From a virus: a stretch of DNA of 47,842 nucleotides. How positions within the stretch are numbered: position 1 is the stretch's first letter; each line of letters opens with the position of its first letter. Positions 27,232 to 37,655 of the stretch are shown piece after piece. The stretch is taken from the IMG/VR virus record IMGVR_UViG_3300042465_001780, positions 1 to 47,842 of that record. One strand, written 5' to 3'. Position numbers and translations under genes: made by a program. The notes under the pieces were generated by a model, which ran no database searches, had not been told where the DNA came from, and saw nothing but the letters and a program-made list of their open reading frames with translations.

Positions 27232-30162
27232 ATGACTAAACAATTTTACGAAACAATATCGCCTACGCAGGGCTACTACTGCGTGGCAGGGATCAATATG
27301 CAGGGGAAGATCATTCCTCGCTATTGCGAAACAGTAGACGAAGTTCTTGAGCTGATTGATTATTTCAACTCTCAAAAGGGCATGAATACATACTTCACAC
27401 CTAGCACGTTTGAAGGATTCAGCCGACAAGCAGTAAACAGTATCTACATTAAGTCCTTCTTTTTGGACATTGATTGTGGAGAAGACAAGCCGTATGCCAC
27501 CCAAGAGGATGGCATGTTGGCTCTCGATAAGTTCATCAAGGACTCAGGGTTTCCTGAACCTGTGCGTCTCAACTCTGGGAGAGGGTTGTATGCGTATTGG
27601 ATCTTTGACGAACAGATCGCTACATCAGTCTGGAAGCCCTATGCCGAGAAGTTTAAAAAGCTTGCGCTCGACCTTGGGTTTGAGATTGACACCAGCGTTC
27701 CGGCAGATGCGGCACGATTGATTCGTTGCCCTGACACGTTGAACTGGGGTAGGGAAAAGCGCCCCAATGTTCCGCCTCTACCAACCGCTTTACTTAGCGA
27801 CTTGATTACGTATCCGTTTGAAGAACTGACTGCGCTATTGGATAGCGTTCAGATCGATGCGGCCCCGGATGACAGTGTGTTTAGTTTGAAGAACGTTCAG
27901 AAAGGAATCGATGACGAGACTCGCAAGATGCTTGGCATGGATAACTACGAGTTTCGCTTTAACAAGATCGCTGTCGATAGCATGGAAGGCAAGGGATGCA
28001 ACCAACTTAAGTGGTATCTGACGCATCAGAACGATGCTGATGAACCTATATGGCATTCAGTTCTAACTATTGCTGAAGCTTGTGTCGACGCTGATGAAGC
28101 AACACACATGGCGTCTAACGAACACGACGACTATACATACGAAGAAACGGAGAGAAAGCGCAATGAGATACGCAAGGCAATCGAAGGAACGCATACCTGC
28201 ACTGTTATTGAAGACAGATTCAAACACAAGAATCCAAAAGGATGCGATGGATGCCAATTTAAAGGAAAGTTTAGATCACCCTACGCCCTTGGAAAAACAT
28301 TCCTTATCGCCAAAGCCCCAGTCCAACCCGAGCCAACGCAAGACGCCACCAATGAAGCGGAGCCAATTCGGGAGATTCCGAAAGACGCACCTCTTCACTT
28401 ACCGGACTTCCTGAAGCCGTTTGTTAAAGGTGTGCATGGCGGCATCTATTACCAGCCACCAACTAAAACAAACAAGGATGGATCAATCACAGAGCATGAC
28501 CCAATCCTGCTAACTAAGTACGACCTCTACCCAACGAAACGTTTGTTCAGTCCATACGACGGCGAGTGTTTAAACATGAGGCTTGTATTGCCACGCGACG
28601 GTGCAAGGGAGTTTATGTTGCCGATGAAGTCTGTATCGGCACAAGAGGAATTTAAAAAGATCATGTCCAGCAATGGCGTGTTTTTTGACAACCCAACGAA
28701 AGTGCAATTACTAATGACATACATAACCAAATGGGGCAACTACATGATCGAGACAGACTCTGCTCAGACCATGCGCATCCAGCAAGGTTGGACAGAGACA
28801 GGCTATGTGCTTGGTGAAAAAGAGTATCACCCGAATGGAAAGGTCAGCGAATGCCCTCCATCACCATTGTCTAAACCGATTGTTAATCTACTCAGGACTA
28901 AGGGTACGTACGAAGGCTGGCGCAAAGCGGCTGACATGTTGAACGATCCGGGCTATGAGTTCCATGCGTTTGCATTGTTATATGCTTTAGGGTCACCCCT
29001 GCTTAAGTACACAAACGTGCATGGCGCAGTTGTAGGTTTGCTTGGTGATACAGGCGTTGGCAAATCAGGCGCGTTGTACGCTGGCTTAAGTGTCTATGGC
29101 GAGCCTAAACCTCTCGCAGTCATGGAAGCAACGGACAATGGTTTGATTCAGCGCATGCTGACTTTTAAGAATCACATGTTTGGTTTGGATGAGTTCTCCA
29201 ACGCTACAGGTGAGTCACTGTCTAAATTAATCTATGCGCTGTGCGCAGGGCGCGGCAAGATCAGGTTGCAGTCATCAACAAACGCCGAGCGCCCTCTATC
29301 GCTTATGTCTTGTTTGCTGTCTATGGTTAACATGAACCAATCTGCACGGGAGAAGATTGCTCAGTACAAGAAGAACGTGGGCGCAGAAGAAGTACGTTAC
29401 TTGGAGTTCACAGTCGAGAAGCCTATGGTTCCCGGCTTTGAGTTAGATGATGCACGCGGCATAGAGATGTTTGAGCCGTTTCACTTTCACTACGGTCATG
29501 CAGGCCCACGCTTTATTGCCGCCCTTCTCAACATCCCCGAAGAAGAAATCCGTGAACGCATTAACCGTTGGAGACTACGCCTAACCGCAGACCTGACTAA
29601 CTCAAGTGAGTACCGTTTTATTAACAGTTCGTATTCGGCTGTGTTTGCTGCCGGAGAGATTGCTGTAGAAGAAGGCGTCATTAAAATCGACATTGAACGT
29701 GTGTATCAGTACATGGTAGTTGAGACTCGCAAGATCATCAAACAGAACACAACTCGCGGTATCGACTACGAGAATATGCTCGGTGAGTTCTTGAATCAGA
29801 ACCTGCCAAGCATGTTGGCTTTCCGTGATAACAAAGTTGTAATGGAACCACGCAATGCGCTGATCATGCGAGCCGACGCTGATCTAGGAATACTGCAGAT
29901 TGCTAAGACTCCACTTAAAGAGTTCCTTGCCAAAGGTCAGGCGGGTGTCAAGGCATTTGAAGAAGCGCTTAAGAACAGCGGTGTTCTAGTTAGTACTGAT
30001 AAAAAGGTACGCCTTGGTACGGGATGGAAGGCCGCGGCAGGTATAGCAAGTGTCTATGTCTATGAGTTTAAAACGGATTTAAGCGGAGTAATTAAACATG
30101 TCGAAGAAGAGCCCACCGGAGGCAATGCCACTGGAAGAGCCGGAGTGGATCTTTCCGTTTAG
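27232..30162 (+). CDS. Primase-helicase (AEP primase plus SF3/DUF927-like helicase)
   Basis: Encodes 976 residues from ATG 27232. The frame extends 48 bases upstream through a hairpin with no ribosome site, so this first ATG is preferred, with some doubt. N-terminal AEP primase: FFLDIDCGED (catalytic Asp79 and Asp81), LNSGRGLYAYWIF and DAARLIRCPDTLNWG. A zinc-like knuckle follows (CTVIEDRFKHKNPKGCDGC, about 318-336). C-terminal ATPase: Walker A GDTGVGKS (about 604-611), Walker B FGLDEFSN (about 650) and sensor 1 CLLSMVN. It primes and unwinds DNA for the polymerase at 20759, like a single-protein T7 gp4 analogue of different ancestry. Confidence 0.9.
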   Translation: MTKQFYETISPTQGYYCVAGINMQGKIIPRYCETVDEVLELIDYFNSQKGMNTYFTPSTFEGFSRQAVNSIYIKSFFLDIDCGEDKPYATQEDGMLALDKFIKDSGFPEPVRLNSGRGLYAYWIFDEQIATSVWKPYAEKFKKLALDLGFEIDTSVPADAARLIRCPDTLNWGREKRPNVPPLPTALLSDLITYPFEELTALLDSVQIDAAPDDSVFSLKNVQKGIDDETRKMLGMDNYEFRFNKIAVDSMEGKGCNQLKWYLTHQNDADEPIWHSVLTIAEACVDADEATHMASNEHDDYTYEETERKRNEIRKAIEGTHTCTVIEDRFKHKNPKGCDGCQFKGKFRSPYALGKTFLIAKAPVQPEPTQDATNEAEPIREIPKDAPLHLPDFLKPFVKGVHGGIYYQPPTKTNKDGSITEHDPILLTKYDLYPTKRLFSPYDGECLNMRLVLPRDGAREFMLPMKSVSAQEEFKKIMSSNGVFFDNPTKVQLLMTYITKWGNYMIETDSAQTMRIQQGWTETGYVLGEKEYHPNGKVSECPPSPLSKPIVNLLRTKGTYEGWRKAADMLNDPGYEFHAFALLYALGSPLLKYTNVHGAVVGLLGDTGVGKSGALYAGLSVYGEPKPLAVMEATDNGLIQRMLTFKNHMFGLDEFSNATGESLSKLIYALCAGRGKIRLQSSTNAERPLSLMSCLLSMVNMNQSAREKIAQYKKNVGAEEVRYLEFTVEKPMVPGFELDDARGIEMFEPFHFHYGHAGPRFIAALLNIPEEEIRERINRWRLRLTADLTNSSEYRFINSSYSAVFAAGEIAVEEGVIKIDIERVYQYMVVETRKIIKQNTTRGIDYENMLGEFLNQNLPSMLAFRDNKVVMEPRNALIMRADADLGILQIAKTPLKEFLAKGQAGVKAFEEALKNSGVLVSTDKKVRLGTGWKAAAGIASVYVYEFKTDLSGVIKHVEEEPTGGNATGRAGVDLSV

Positions 30163-30322
30163 TCAAATGCAAGTGGGGCAGAGTTTCTTTATACCAACTC
30201 TGCGCCCTGCATACATGCTGTACGCAATACAGAATGGCGCTAAACGCGAAGGCATAGGAGTCAAAGTGCATAAGACAACCGAGGATGGATTCCTCGGTGT
30301 CCGTGCGTGGCGCATCAATTAA
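30098..30322 (+). CDS. Conserved small phage protein
   Basis: Encodes 74 residues, starting 65 bases inside the primase-helicase gene. Sequence has PFSQMQVGQSFFIPT and ends GVRAWRIN. Short phage proteins with P[FS]xxMxVGxSFF ... RVWRx are common and of unknown function; they often sit at the end of replication modules. It is the last plus-strand gene, and its stop overlaps by 4 bases the stop of the convergent giant virion gene. Confidence 0.78.
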   Translation: MSKKSPPEAMPLEEPEWIFPFSQMQVGQSFFIPTLRPAYMLYAIQNGAKREGIGVKVHKTTEDGFLGVRAWRIN

Positions 30323-33300
30323 GGTTTTACACCCATTGCGGCAAACTCATTTAGGATTCCAAGCTTGACAATGTTTTCGCCTAGCGTCAGGTAACGTAGC
30401 ATTGCTGTGCGCTCTGCCTGCGTAAGTTCCTGCATCTTGCGTACACTGTTCTTTTGCTCTTGGAAATCTTTTAGAGCGCCATTAATTGCAGAGTTGTAAT
30501 GTTCAACAAGGAATTCGTGCGTAGGATTCTTAGCTAAATACTTAGCGTAGCGCTCTGGGTCATCCTGCAAAGTCTTAACCGTACTTGCAATATCTTTAAT
30601 TTCTTTAGATACTTTAGAGAATTCACGAGCATCCACATTAGACACCGCGCCAAAGAAACGGTCAAACAAAAGTGTGTCAGTGCGGGGGTCAAACTCTTTG
30701 TTACCTACAAGTGATTGCGCAACATTGACACCGTTGTGCATCAACCGGGCCAAACCATCTGCGTAGTTATTAGCAAAGAAATACATTACGTTAGGTGACA
30801 CAGGTACACCGGTAATGTCGTAAAGCATTCTTGCCGCGCCTTTGTACAACTCAGGTATGTTGTCACCACCAACAAACACTTCACTTACTCGGCTCTTCTG
30901 AGCGTTGTAAATATCACGACCCAATGCATCCGTGTTCATTGCATATTCAATCATGGGGCGCAAGATAGAAGGGGCAAAAGTATCCGCAATCCACTCAGCA
31001 GGCTTATCGTATTTGTCAATTCTAGACACCGGTATAGGCAAGAATGAGTCTTGCGTAACCTCCATGATGTTACTTAACATGCCGAAGAAGCCGCGGTCTC
31101 CCTCTGGGCGCATGACTGCGCCATGTACGTAACCAGCTATCTGAGCGCCAGCAGAAGCAAATGCGCCAAGGCCAAAACCCCAAGGTAGTTGGAACACAAA
31201 GTCTCTGTCACCCACGCGGAAATGGAACCGTGCGTAGCGGGTGTAACGTGCCATGTCGTCAGTCACTGCTTTGTTGCGACCTAAATCATCATCGCCACCA
31301 GCCAATGCAGCCATTGTGTAAACCATCATACCCATGCCGATTAAGCCACCTGCGACAGCGCGAGCGTGCTGCCGACGCTTGTCGTGTTCTTTTTTATACT
31401 TCTCAATAGCGTCAGGGTCTTTGTATACGCGTTGCTCATCCTTAAACTCGTAAGCAAATGTTCCCTCATTAGGTAGCATCTTCACGGCCTTGTCTGCGCT
31501 AACAAACGCAGGAGCCAGAGCCTCGATTGCACGCACCGCACCTGTAGCGGCTGGGCGGAAGAACATGAACATAGCGCCCATAGCCTGACCCCACTCACCG
31601 ACCTGTTCAAAGTTTGCTAAGTTTTTGCCATCGCCTACGGCTTTCTGCTTTGCTTCCGCTTCGCTCATACCTTTACTCATGTATTGCTGCTTAAGGATAC
31701 GGTATGCAGCTACACGACTGGCCAATTCAAAAGAGTCAGACCAAACGTCAACAACTTTATCTACGCCTTTTTTGCCTTTAACAAAAACGTTAGTACCCTT
31801 GACGTCGGCTTCAAAGTCTTCAGCCAAACCTTCTGCAGTCAAGCTCCTGATATAAGAAACTTTACCGCCAGCGTTTACATAATCGTTAAGGTCTCTAAAG
31901 TCTGGGTCTGTTTTGGCAAGGCGCTCAATCTCGCCAAACTTCTTAGCTGTGTACATGGCAGAAAACTTACCGGCTTTGTACAGACCACCATGAAGAACCT
32001 GCTTACCAATCAACTGTTTTAGATAGTCAACGCCAATGCCCCAGCCTTCTTTAGAAGCTATGTTAAATGTGTTAGTTAATCCATCAATTAAGAAGTTAGC
32101 CGGCGCAAATGATATGTTGTAACGAGTGTGCATTTGCCCAAAGAAACTTGTAGCAGAATTAAGCACGCCCACCACCGGATTAGCATCGCGGTACGTTCTA
32201 CGGATAGCTTCGCGTAGCTGTGGGTCATCAATTTTAATAATTGTGATCGTGCCGTCAGGCTCGTAATGGAAGATTGCATTTGCGCCACGCAACTTAGCAA
32301 CGTCTACATCACCTTTGTATCGGTCTTCAAACTTAATCTTAAGGCGTTTGTCTTTGTCGCCCGTTATGCCTTTAATCATGCCGGAGTTAACCGCATTCTT
32401 AATTGCTAAAGTTAAACCTTGTCCGTCTATACCACTGCGACCAGCACGCGCTGCGGCATGAGTTGCATCAAGCATTGTCTGCACGATTGTATTATTAGAG
32501 TCAGAGATACGGCCTTCAAATGTATTCTGCACCTCTTGCATCTCTCGACCGACACCAGTCTTAATATCAAACTGATCATCAGTATCTTTATTGGCGCGAC
32601 CTTTAAACGGTACGTAGTGTTTAAAGTCATACAACTTAACAACGCTATCTACGGGCTGCGACCAATAGTTAGCGTCTCTATTAAGTTTAATTGTTTTCTT
32701 CTGAAGGTTTTCAAGCTTCTTTAGAATTGCGTCAACTTCAGCTTTGTTTGCATAGTTTTTATACGCCTCATACGCTGCTTCTCGCGAAGGTAAGTCATAG
32801 TTACCAATCACGTTGTATTGCGTGCTTTGCTCATCAGCAGAAGTGTAGCGTGCGTTTTTATCGCCAATTTGAACGGGTGATGCAGGATCTGTGTACCACG
32901 AGTAGCCGTTTGTATCGTCAATACTGCCGCCCTGACTCTTTGGTTTTGCAAACTTCTCAAGCTCTGCGCGATAACCTTCAATCTCTTTGTCGGTCATCTT
33001 TTCGCCCTTGCGGAACTTCTGGATGATTTCTGCGCGACGTGTAGCAGAAGCTAAATCAAGGGGTGCGTAAAACAAAAACTTAATGTGGCGACGCTCACGT
33101 TCGTGCAACGTACGAGCAAATACATGCATTGTTTTAAGAGTGCGGTCAAAGTCTACGCCAGACTTATCAGCCAGCTTCTGCATCATGTCATGGATAGACT
33201 GAATGTCTTGCTCTAACTCGCGCTCGTATATGTTACGCGCACGGCCTGTAGACATTGTGATTTCGTTGTATACAGCATTAATCTTCTGGCCCGCGTACAC

Positions 33301-36300
33301 AATCTTGTTAACCATCTCGTTTGAAGCTTCCCATGCTTTGATAGCATGGCGGTTGTTTGCAAAACGACGGATGATATCCCTGCCACCCTCTGCGGTTGTA
33401 AATAGTTTGTACAGACTTTGTTTTGTCCTTGGCATCTGCGAGCCAACTGCATCATCAACTTGTTCTTCAAACGAAGCCGTTGTCTGAGTCTTTGGTTGGT
33501 TCTTAGGCGTTGCGGGAGTAGCGGGTGTAGGAGGCGGTGTTGCAGCAGCGCTTCCTTGTGTTGCCAACTCTGGTACTTCTTCTACGGCTTCAGGCGCAAC
33601 CATGATGTCGTTAAAAGCCGCGGCAGCTTCTATTAGCAGGTTACCTTTGTAGCCGGGCTGTGTGTACGTATCTTTACGTAGATTAGTGATACCACCTTTG
33701 GTAACGGTTGCACCAACACGAGCCTCCATACCCGGAGCAAGGCTATCCATAGTTGTGTTGAACGGAATGCTTTTAACGCCAGCAAGGGCGGCTTCGCCAT
33801 CGCTAATGCCTTCGTCAAAGGTTGACTCTTCGTCTTTGATGGCTTCGTCAGCGCCTGTTAGCAACGCAATCTCATCGGGTAGTGGTGGCCCTTTTTCCTG
33901 CATTCTTTCAAGAAAAGCTTCGTCTGCTTCAGTTACTTTATCCCTTGCACCTTTAGGTAATGCTTGCACACCTGTAGTAACGTTTCGCTTACCGTAATTT
34001 TCAACGGGAACCAGATAGCTAGTCTTTCTCTTGCTAGGCGTAAAGGCTTTATAGATGTAAGCAAGTGCTGTGGTGAACGCATCCCATACAGTTTTACCTG
34101 TAGGGAATTCATAGTCACGCATTACTTGCCCCACTCGAGCGCGTCCTGTAGCGCGGACTGCATCATCTAGCTGTATCTTGACAAGTTCATTTTGGAACTT
34201 CAAGTCAGTCATTGAGTACGCAACAAACTCGTACAAGTTCTTAAACGCTGCTGGGAACTTCTTACCCAGTCTGCTCTGTGATAAAGCAAAGATTGATTGC
34301 AGATGCTCAACACCCTTGCGCTGTCTTTCAGTCAAGACAGATGGATCTTTAAAGAACTGACGAATAATCTTGGCTGTAACTGCGTGCGTTATCTCATGCA
34401 GTACGGCAGTTTCTGTAAACCCAAATGGGCCAAACGTCATTGTGTTTGTCTTGGGGTCGTATTTAGCCAGACCTTCTTTGGGGTCAAGGTTAGCATCAAA
34501 TACTACTTTGATCTTAGTGTCACCAATTGTCGACAGCAGGGACTCGGCAAGGTTGCGATAAACCTTTGAACTCATCTCACGAGATACACGGATCAGTTGC
34601 CCTGCAAGACTGCCCTCACGCACCAATGTACCGCGCTTGTATGTAAGGCGCTCTTCAGCGGTCTTAACTGCTTGCTTAACTTTACGCTCAATAGCAACTG
34701 GATCTTCTTCAGTTTCAAGCAAACGCTTACGCTCATTATCAGCAACAAGTTTTAGATACTCTTCTTGCTTAGCCTTCTGTGTTTTAATCTCTGTTTTGGT
34801 AACGCCCACACGAGTGAGGGGCGCAGTCTTAGCGCCACGAGCGTTATCTGACAGCCACTGAAGAACACCCTTAACATCGCCTTCTTGCAAACGACGAATC
34901 ATCTGCACGGTTAATGCATCGCCTTGGCTCTTAGGGTCATTCTCAATCATTGCCTCAGTTGCGGCATGCATCTGTGCAACTAAATCATCATTAGCTTGCT
35001 GCTCTCTTTGACGTTTGTCTTCGGCCTCTGTCTGAGAAAACTTTGTTTCTGTTTTGCGTATCTTACGAAAAGCAAGCTCTTGTTCTGCAGGGCTGCCTCG
35101 CTGCACTGTGTCACGGTATACCTGTTTGTTTTCTTCAGATAAGCTGTTCCAGTTGGGCAACGTGCTTGGTTTGTTCTGCTCGTAGTCGTGCTGTATTTCA
35201 AAGTCTTTTCTAGCTTCATCTGCCGCAGCTTTAGCGGCAATTTCTGTTGACTCTTTAGAGGCTGCGCCACGCTTAGCTTCATTACGAGCTTTCTTACGCG
35301 CATCGCGTTGAACAGCAAGCAAGTCGGCACGGTACTCTAACAAGCGCTGAGTAGCCTTAATGTGTTCTGATACGCTGTTACCAAACTTTGCAGCCTGACC
35401 GCCAAAGTAAATGCCCTTCTCATAGGGCGTTAGATCGCTAAATGAAGGCAGCTTAAGCAGCTTGCCTAACTGTTCCGTAACAAAACTTCTGTCGTCTTCA
35501 ATGTCTTCTGCAGTAGCTTCTGGAAGATTGCCTTGTTCCTTAATTAAATCTTCCGCAATTTCTTTAGCGGACTGTTCAATGTTTTCAGAATGCGCTTGGC
35601 GTTGCTCGTTGTACAGTTCCTGCTCTTCTTTGCTTAGCTTGTACAAGCCCTCGCGTTTTTGCTGGCGTAACTCATCAACAGTCTTCTGTAGGTCTTCATC
35701 AGTTTGACCTGCAACTCTTGTCTTGTCTGGCAACTCTTGAAACGCCCCGCGTTGAGGTGCTGGCGCTTTTTCTTTTGATGCATCTTTTAGTGAGTCAACA
35801 TCATTCCAAAAACGGTTGTCGTCAAACCCTTGATCAGACGCGTAGTCAGTAAGGTCAAGTTTAAATCTACCAGCAGCAGCTTTAATTTCTGCGGCCTGCA
35901 AGTCAGTGTAGAAGCGGTCTTCATCAAGGCCGGCTTGTGTGATGTAACTATCGTAGTTAAGCCCGTACCATTTTGCTTGTTGACGCTCCTCTTGCTCAAT
36001 TGGATCTTCACCGCCGACTGGCAAATCAGTGGGGTCTATTTTCTGTTGCTTACGTTTATTGCGTAGGGCTTGCGCTTGGCTTCCCTTTACTTGAGTATTT
36101 ACTGCAGGGGGCTCTCCTCCTGTTCCTGCAGGAGGCTTTCCAGCATCCGACTCAGGAGGAACCACTCCATCTGCTGGAGGTGTCGCAGCTCCTTCGGTAT
36201 CGGTTTCGGTAGGGGGTCGTAGATCCACGCCAGCGCCTTCTCCACCTGCTGATTCGATAGGTTTTGTAGCATTTGCGCCTCCCGCGGCTTGTAGCTCCGT

Positions 36301-37653
36301 AATTCTTTTAGCAAGATTATCCCTCGCTGTAATAATATTTTTGTTAAAAGCATTTGATGTTGCTCCAGCCGCTTCAGCCTTTGCAATGCTTTCGTTGTAC
36401 TGATTAAGAATGCCATTAAGTTCGTCTAGGTCAGTGCTAGTCTTAGCAATCTGCCCACGAGACTGTTTCTTAATTGCTTCTTTAAGTGTGTTGGGTTTTT
36501 CTTCTGCAGGCTTTTCTTCTACGAGTGGTTCACCTTGCTTGACTACATCAAGCGCATCGGGTTCTTCAGCAGCTTTTTTACCGCCCTCTACAGCGGGTTT
36601 ACCACCACCGCTAACAATACCTGCCGCACCACCCATACCCGCAGCGCCCAGCGTAGCTTGAGCGGCAGTTTCACCAAAGCCTTCGGTAAGCGCTTGCTTC
36701 TCATTAACTTGACGCATTGCCAAGTTCTGCAGCGCACGACCGCCAACTTCCTCAATGTTCTCACTGGGAGTTTCTTTAATAGCGCCAGCAAGTGCGCCAG
36801 TAATACGACCCATGCCGGTTCTCTCGCCAGCCAACGCACGCTCAAACGCTTGCGCTCCGGGAAGTTTTTGAGCTAACAACGACAAAGCCGCACCGCCAAG
36901 ACCTGCAGCACGGGCATAGTTAAGCGTTGTATCTGCCGCTTCTGCCTCACCCATCTTTTGCTGTTCAGTAAGGTACTTATACATAGACTCGTAAGTACCC
37001 GTACCTACGTCTGCGCCCTGTTGAACTGCGGCAGTTCTTATTGCGCCCTTTGCACCTGCGCTAACGGCGGCTTTCTTAGCTGCGGCTTCAGCTTCTTCTT
37101 TAGCTAGACCAGAGGCGGCTTTCTTAGCAACTTCGCGAAGTGCGGCTACGTTAGCAGAAGCAGCGGGAGTACCGATAGCGGCAAGTAACGCCGGTATTTG
37201 TTGCGGTAGTTGTTCAGCAAAGAAGTTGGCCAACAGCGCAGGGTCAGAAACAGTTTGACCAAGCGAGGTTTTAAACGCTTCAAACTCGCCTTTCTTTTGC
37301 GCTTCTTGTACAGCACGTTGTGCAGCAGCTTCTCGTGCTTTAAATCCAGCGGACTTTAATCCCTTACCGTATTCTTCAAGTTCTTGAGCTGCGCCATAGA
37401 GACCAGTTTTTGAGAAGTCGCCTGTAGCCAATCCGTAAAGCTGACCGGGAAACTGACCAAGGCCACCCAGACCCGACAATAAGCCAGCGCCTACGTCAGA
37501 GACCGATTCGCCCATAGTACGCTCTTTAGCCCGCGCCTCAACTCGCGGCATTTCCCGCGCCATCATCTGTTGAGCCTGCTCTGGCGTAGTGCCCTCTGGT
37601 ACTTCAAACCGGGCAATCCGGCCATCGGGCATTTCAAAGCGTGCTATTGGCAT
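30319..37653 (-). CDS. Giant internal-virion/ejection-type polyvalent protein with HEITH motif
   Basis: Encodes 2444 residues. The first residues (MPIARFEMPDGRIARFEVPEG) match the start of other large phage virion proteins. Hydrophobic Gly/Ala segments occur at about 45-75 and 320-345. A disordered Pro/Gly region spans about 470-540. Long charged helices cover about 540-1000. A zinc-peptidase motif VLHEITHAVTAK is at about 1085 after an FDANLDPKEGLAKYDPKTNTMTFG lead-in. A C-terminal part (about 1800-2200) resembles large polyvalent protein domains (NISFAPANFLIDGLTNTFNIASKEG) and includes a hydrophobic GGLIGMGMMVYTMAALAGG segment. Likely packed in the head or tail base and ejected with DNA, with the peptidase acting on wall or host protein. 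Role inferred. Confidence 0.85.
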   Translation of the reverse strand: MPIARFEMPDGRIARFEVPEGTTPEQAQQMMAREMPRVEARAKERTMGESVSDVGAGLLSGLGGLGQFPGQLYGLATGDFSKTGLYGAAQELEEYGKGLKSAGFKAREAAAQRAVQEAQKKGEFEAFKTSLGQTVSDPALLANFFAEQLPQQIPALLAAIGTPAASANVAALREVAKKAASGLAKEEAEAAAKKAAVSAGAKGAIRTAAVQQGADVGTGTYESMYKYLTEQQKMGEAEAADTTLNYARAAGLGGAALSLLAQKLPGAQAFERALAGERTGMGRITGALAGAIKETPSENIEEVGGRALQNLAMRQVNEKQALTEGFGETAAQATLGAAGMGGAAGIVSGGGKPAVEGGKKAAEEPDALDVVKQGEPLVEEKPAEEKPNTLKEAIKKQSRGQIAKTSTDLDELNGILNQYNESIAKAEAAGATSNAFNKNIITARDNLAKRITELQAAGGANATKPIESAGGEGAGVDLRPPTETDTEGAATPPADGVVPPESDAGKPPAGTGGEPPAVNTQVKGSQAQALRNKRKQQKIDPTDLPVGGEDPIEQEERQQAKWYGLNYDSYITQAGLDEDRFYTDLQAAEIKAAAGRFKLDLTDYASDQGFDDNRFWNDVDSLKDASKEKAPAPQRGAFQELPDKTRVAGQTDEDLQKTVDELRQQKREGLYKLSKEEQELYNEQRQAHSENIEQSAKEIAEDLIKEQGNLPEATAEDIEDDRSFVTEQLGKLLKLPSFSDLTPYEKGIYFGGQAAKFGNSVSEHIKATQRLLEYRADLLAVQRDARKKARNEAKRGAASKESTEIAAKAAADEARKDFEIQHDYEQNKPSTLPNWNSLSEENKQVYRDTVQRGSPAEQELAFRKIRKTETKFSQTEAEDKRQREQQANDDLVAQMHAATEAMIENDPKSQGDALTVQMIRRLQEGDVKGVLQWLSDNARGAKTAPLTRVGVTKTEIKTQKAKQEEYLKLVADNERKRLLETEEDPVAIERKVKQAVKTAEERLTYKRGTLVREGSLAGQLIRVSREMSSKVYRNLAESLLSTIGDTKIKVVFDANLDPKEGLAKYDPKTNTMTFGPFGFTETAVLHEITHAVTAKIIRQFFKDPSVLTERQRKGVEHLQSIFALSQSRLGKKFPAAFKNLYEFVAYSMTDLKFQNELVKIQLDDAVRATGRARVGQVMRDYEFPTGKTVWDAFTTALAYIYKAFTPSKRKTSYLVPVENYGKRNVTTGVQALPKGARDKVTEADEAFLERMQEKGPPLPDEIALLTGADEAIKDEESTFDEGISDGEAALAGVKSIPFNTTMDSLAPGMEARVGATVTKGGITNLRKDTYTQPGYKGNLLIEAAAAFNDIMVAPEAVEEVPELATQGSAAATPPPTPATPATPKNQPKTQTTASFEEQVDDAVGSQMPRTKQSLYKLFTTAEGGRDIIRRFANNRHAIKAWEASNEMVNKIVYAGQKINAVYNEITMSTGRARNIYERELEQDIQSIHDMMQKLADKSGVDFDRTLKTMHVFARTLHERERRHIKFLFYAPLDLASATRRAEIIQKFRKGEKMTDKEIEGYRAELEKFAKPKSQGGSIDDTNGYSWYTDPASPVQIGDKNARYTSADEQSTQYNVIGNYDLPSREAAYEAYKNYANKAEVDAILKKLENLQKKTIKLNRDANYWSQPVDSVVKLYDFKHYVPFKGRANKDTDDQFDIKTGVGREMQEVQNTFEGRISDSNNTIVQTMLDATHAAARAGRSGIDGQGLTLAIKNAVNSGMIKGITGDKDKRLKIKFEDRYKGDVDVAKLRGANAIFHYEPDGTITIIKIDDPQLREAIRRTYRDANPVVGVLNSATSFFGQMHTRYNISFAPANFLIDGLTNTFNIASKEGWGIGVDYLKQLIGKQVLHGGLYKAGKFSAMYTAKKFGEIERLAKTDPDFRDLNDYVNAGGKVSYIRSLTAEGLAEDFEADVKGTNVFVKGKKGVDKVVDVWSDSFELASRVAAYRILKQQYMSKGMSEAEAKQKAVGDGKNLANFEQVGEWGQAMGAMFMFFRPAATGAVRAIEALAPAFVSADKAVKMLPNEGTFAYEFKDEQRVYKDPDAIEKYKKEHDKRRQHARAVAGGLIGMGMMVYTMAALAGGDDDLGRNKAVTDDMARYTRYARFHFRVGDRDFVFQLPWGFGLGAFASAGAQIAGYVHGAVMRPEGDRGFFGMLSNIMEVTQDSFLPIPVSRIDKYDKPAEWIADTFAPSILRPMIEYAMNTDALGRDIYNAQKSRVSEVFVGGDNIPELYKGAARMLYDITGVPVSPNVMYFFANNYADGLARLMHNGVNVAQSLVGNKEFDPRTDTLLFDRFFGAVSNVDAREFSKVSKEIKDIASTVKTLQDDPERYAKYLAKNPTHEFLVEHYNSAINGALKDFQEQKNSVRKMQELTQAERTAMLRYLTLGENIVKLGILNEFAAMGVKP

Positions 37654-37655
37654 AT

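Noticed and set aside
7407-30322. Temperate lifestyle genes (integrase, CI repressor, attachment site)
   Set aside because: No tyrosine or serine recombinase motifs and no repressor/Cro divergent pair. The single HTH protein at 26864 is embedded in the replication operon.
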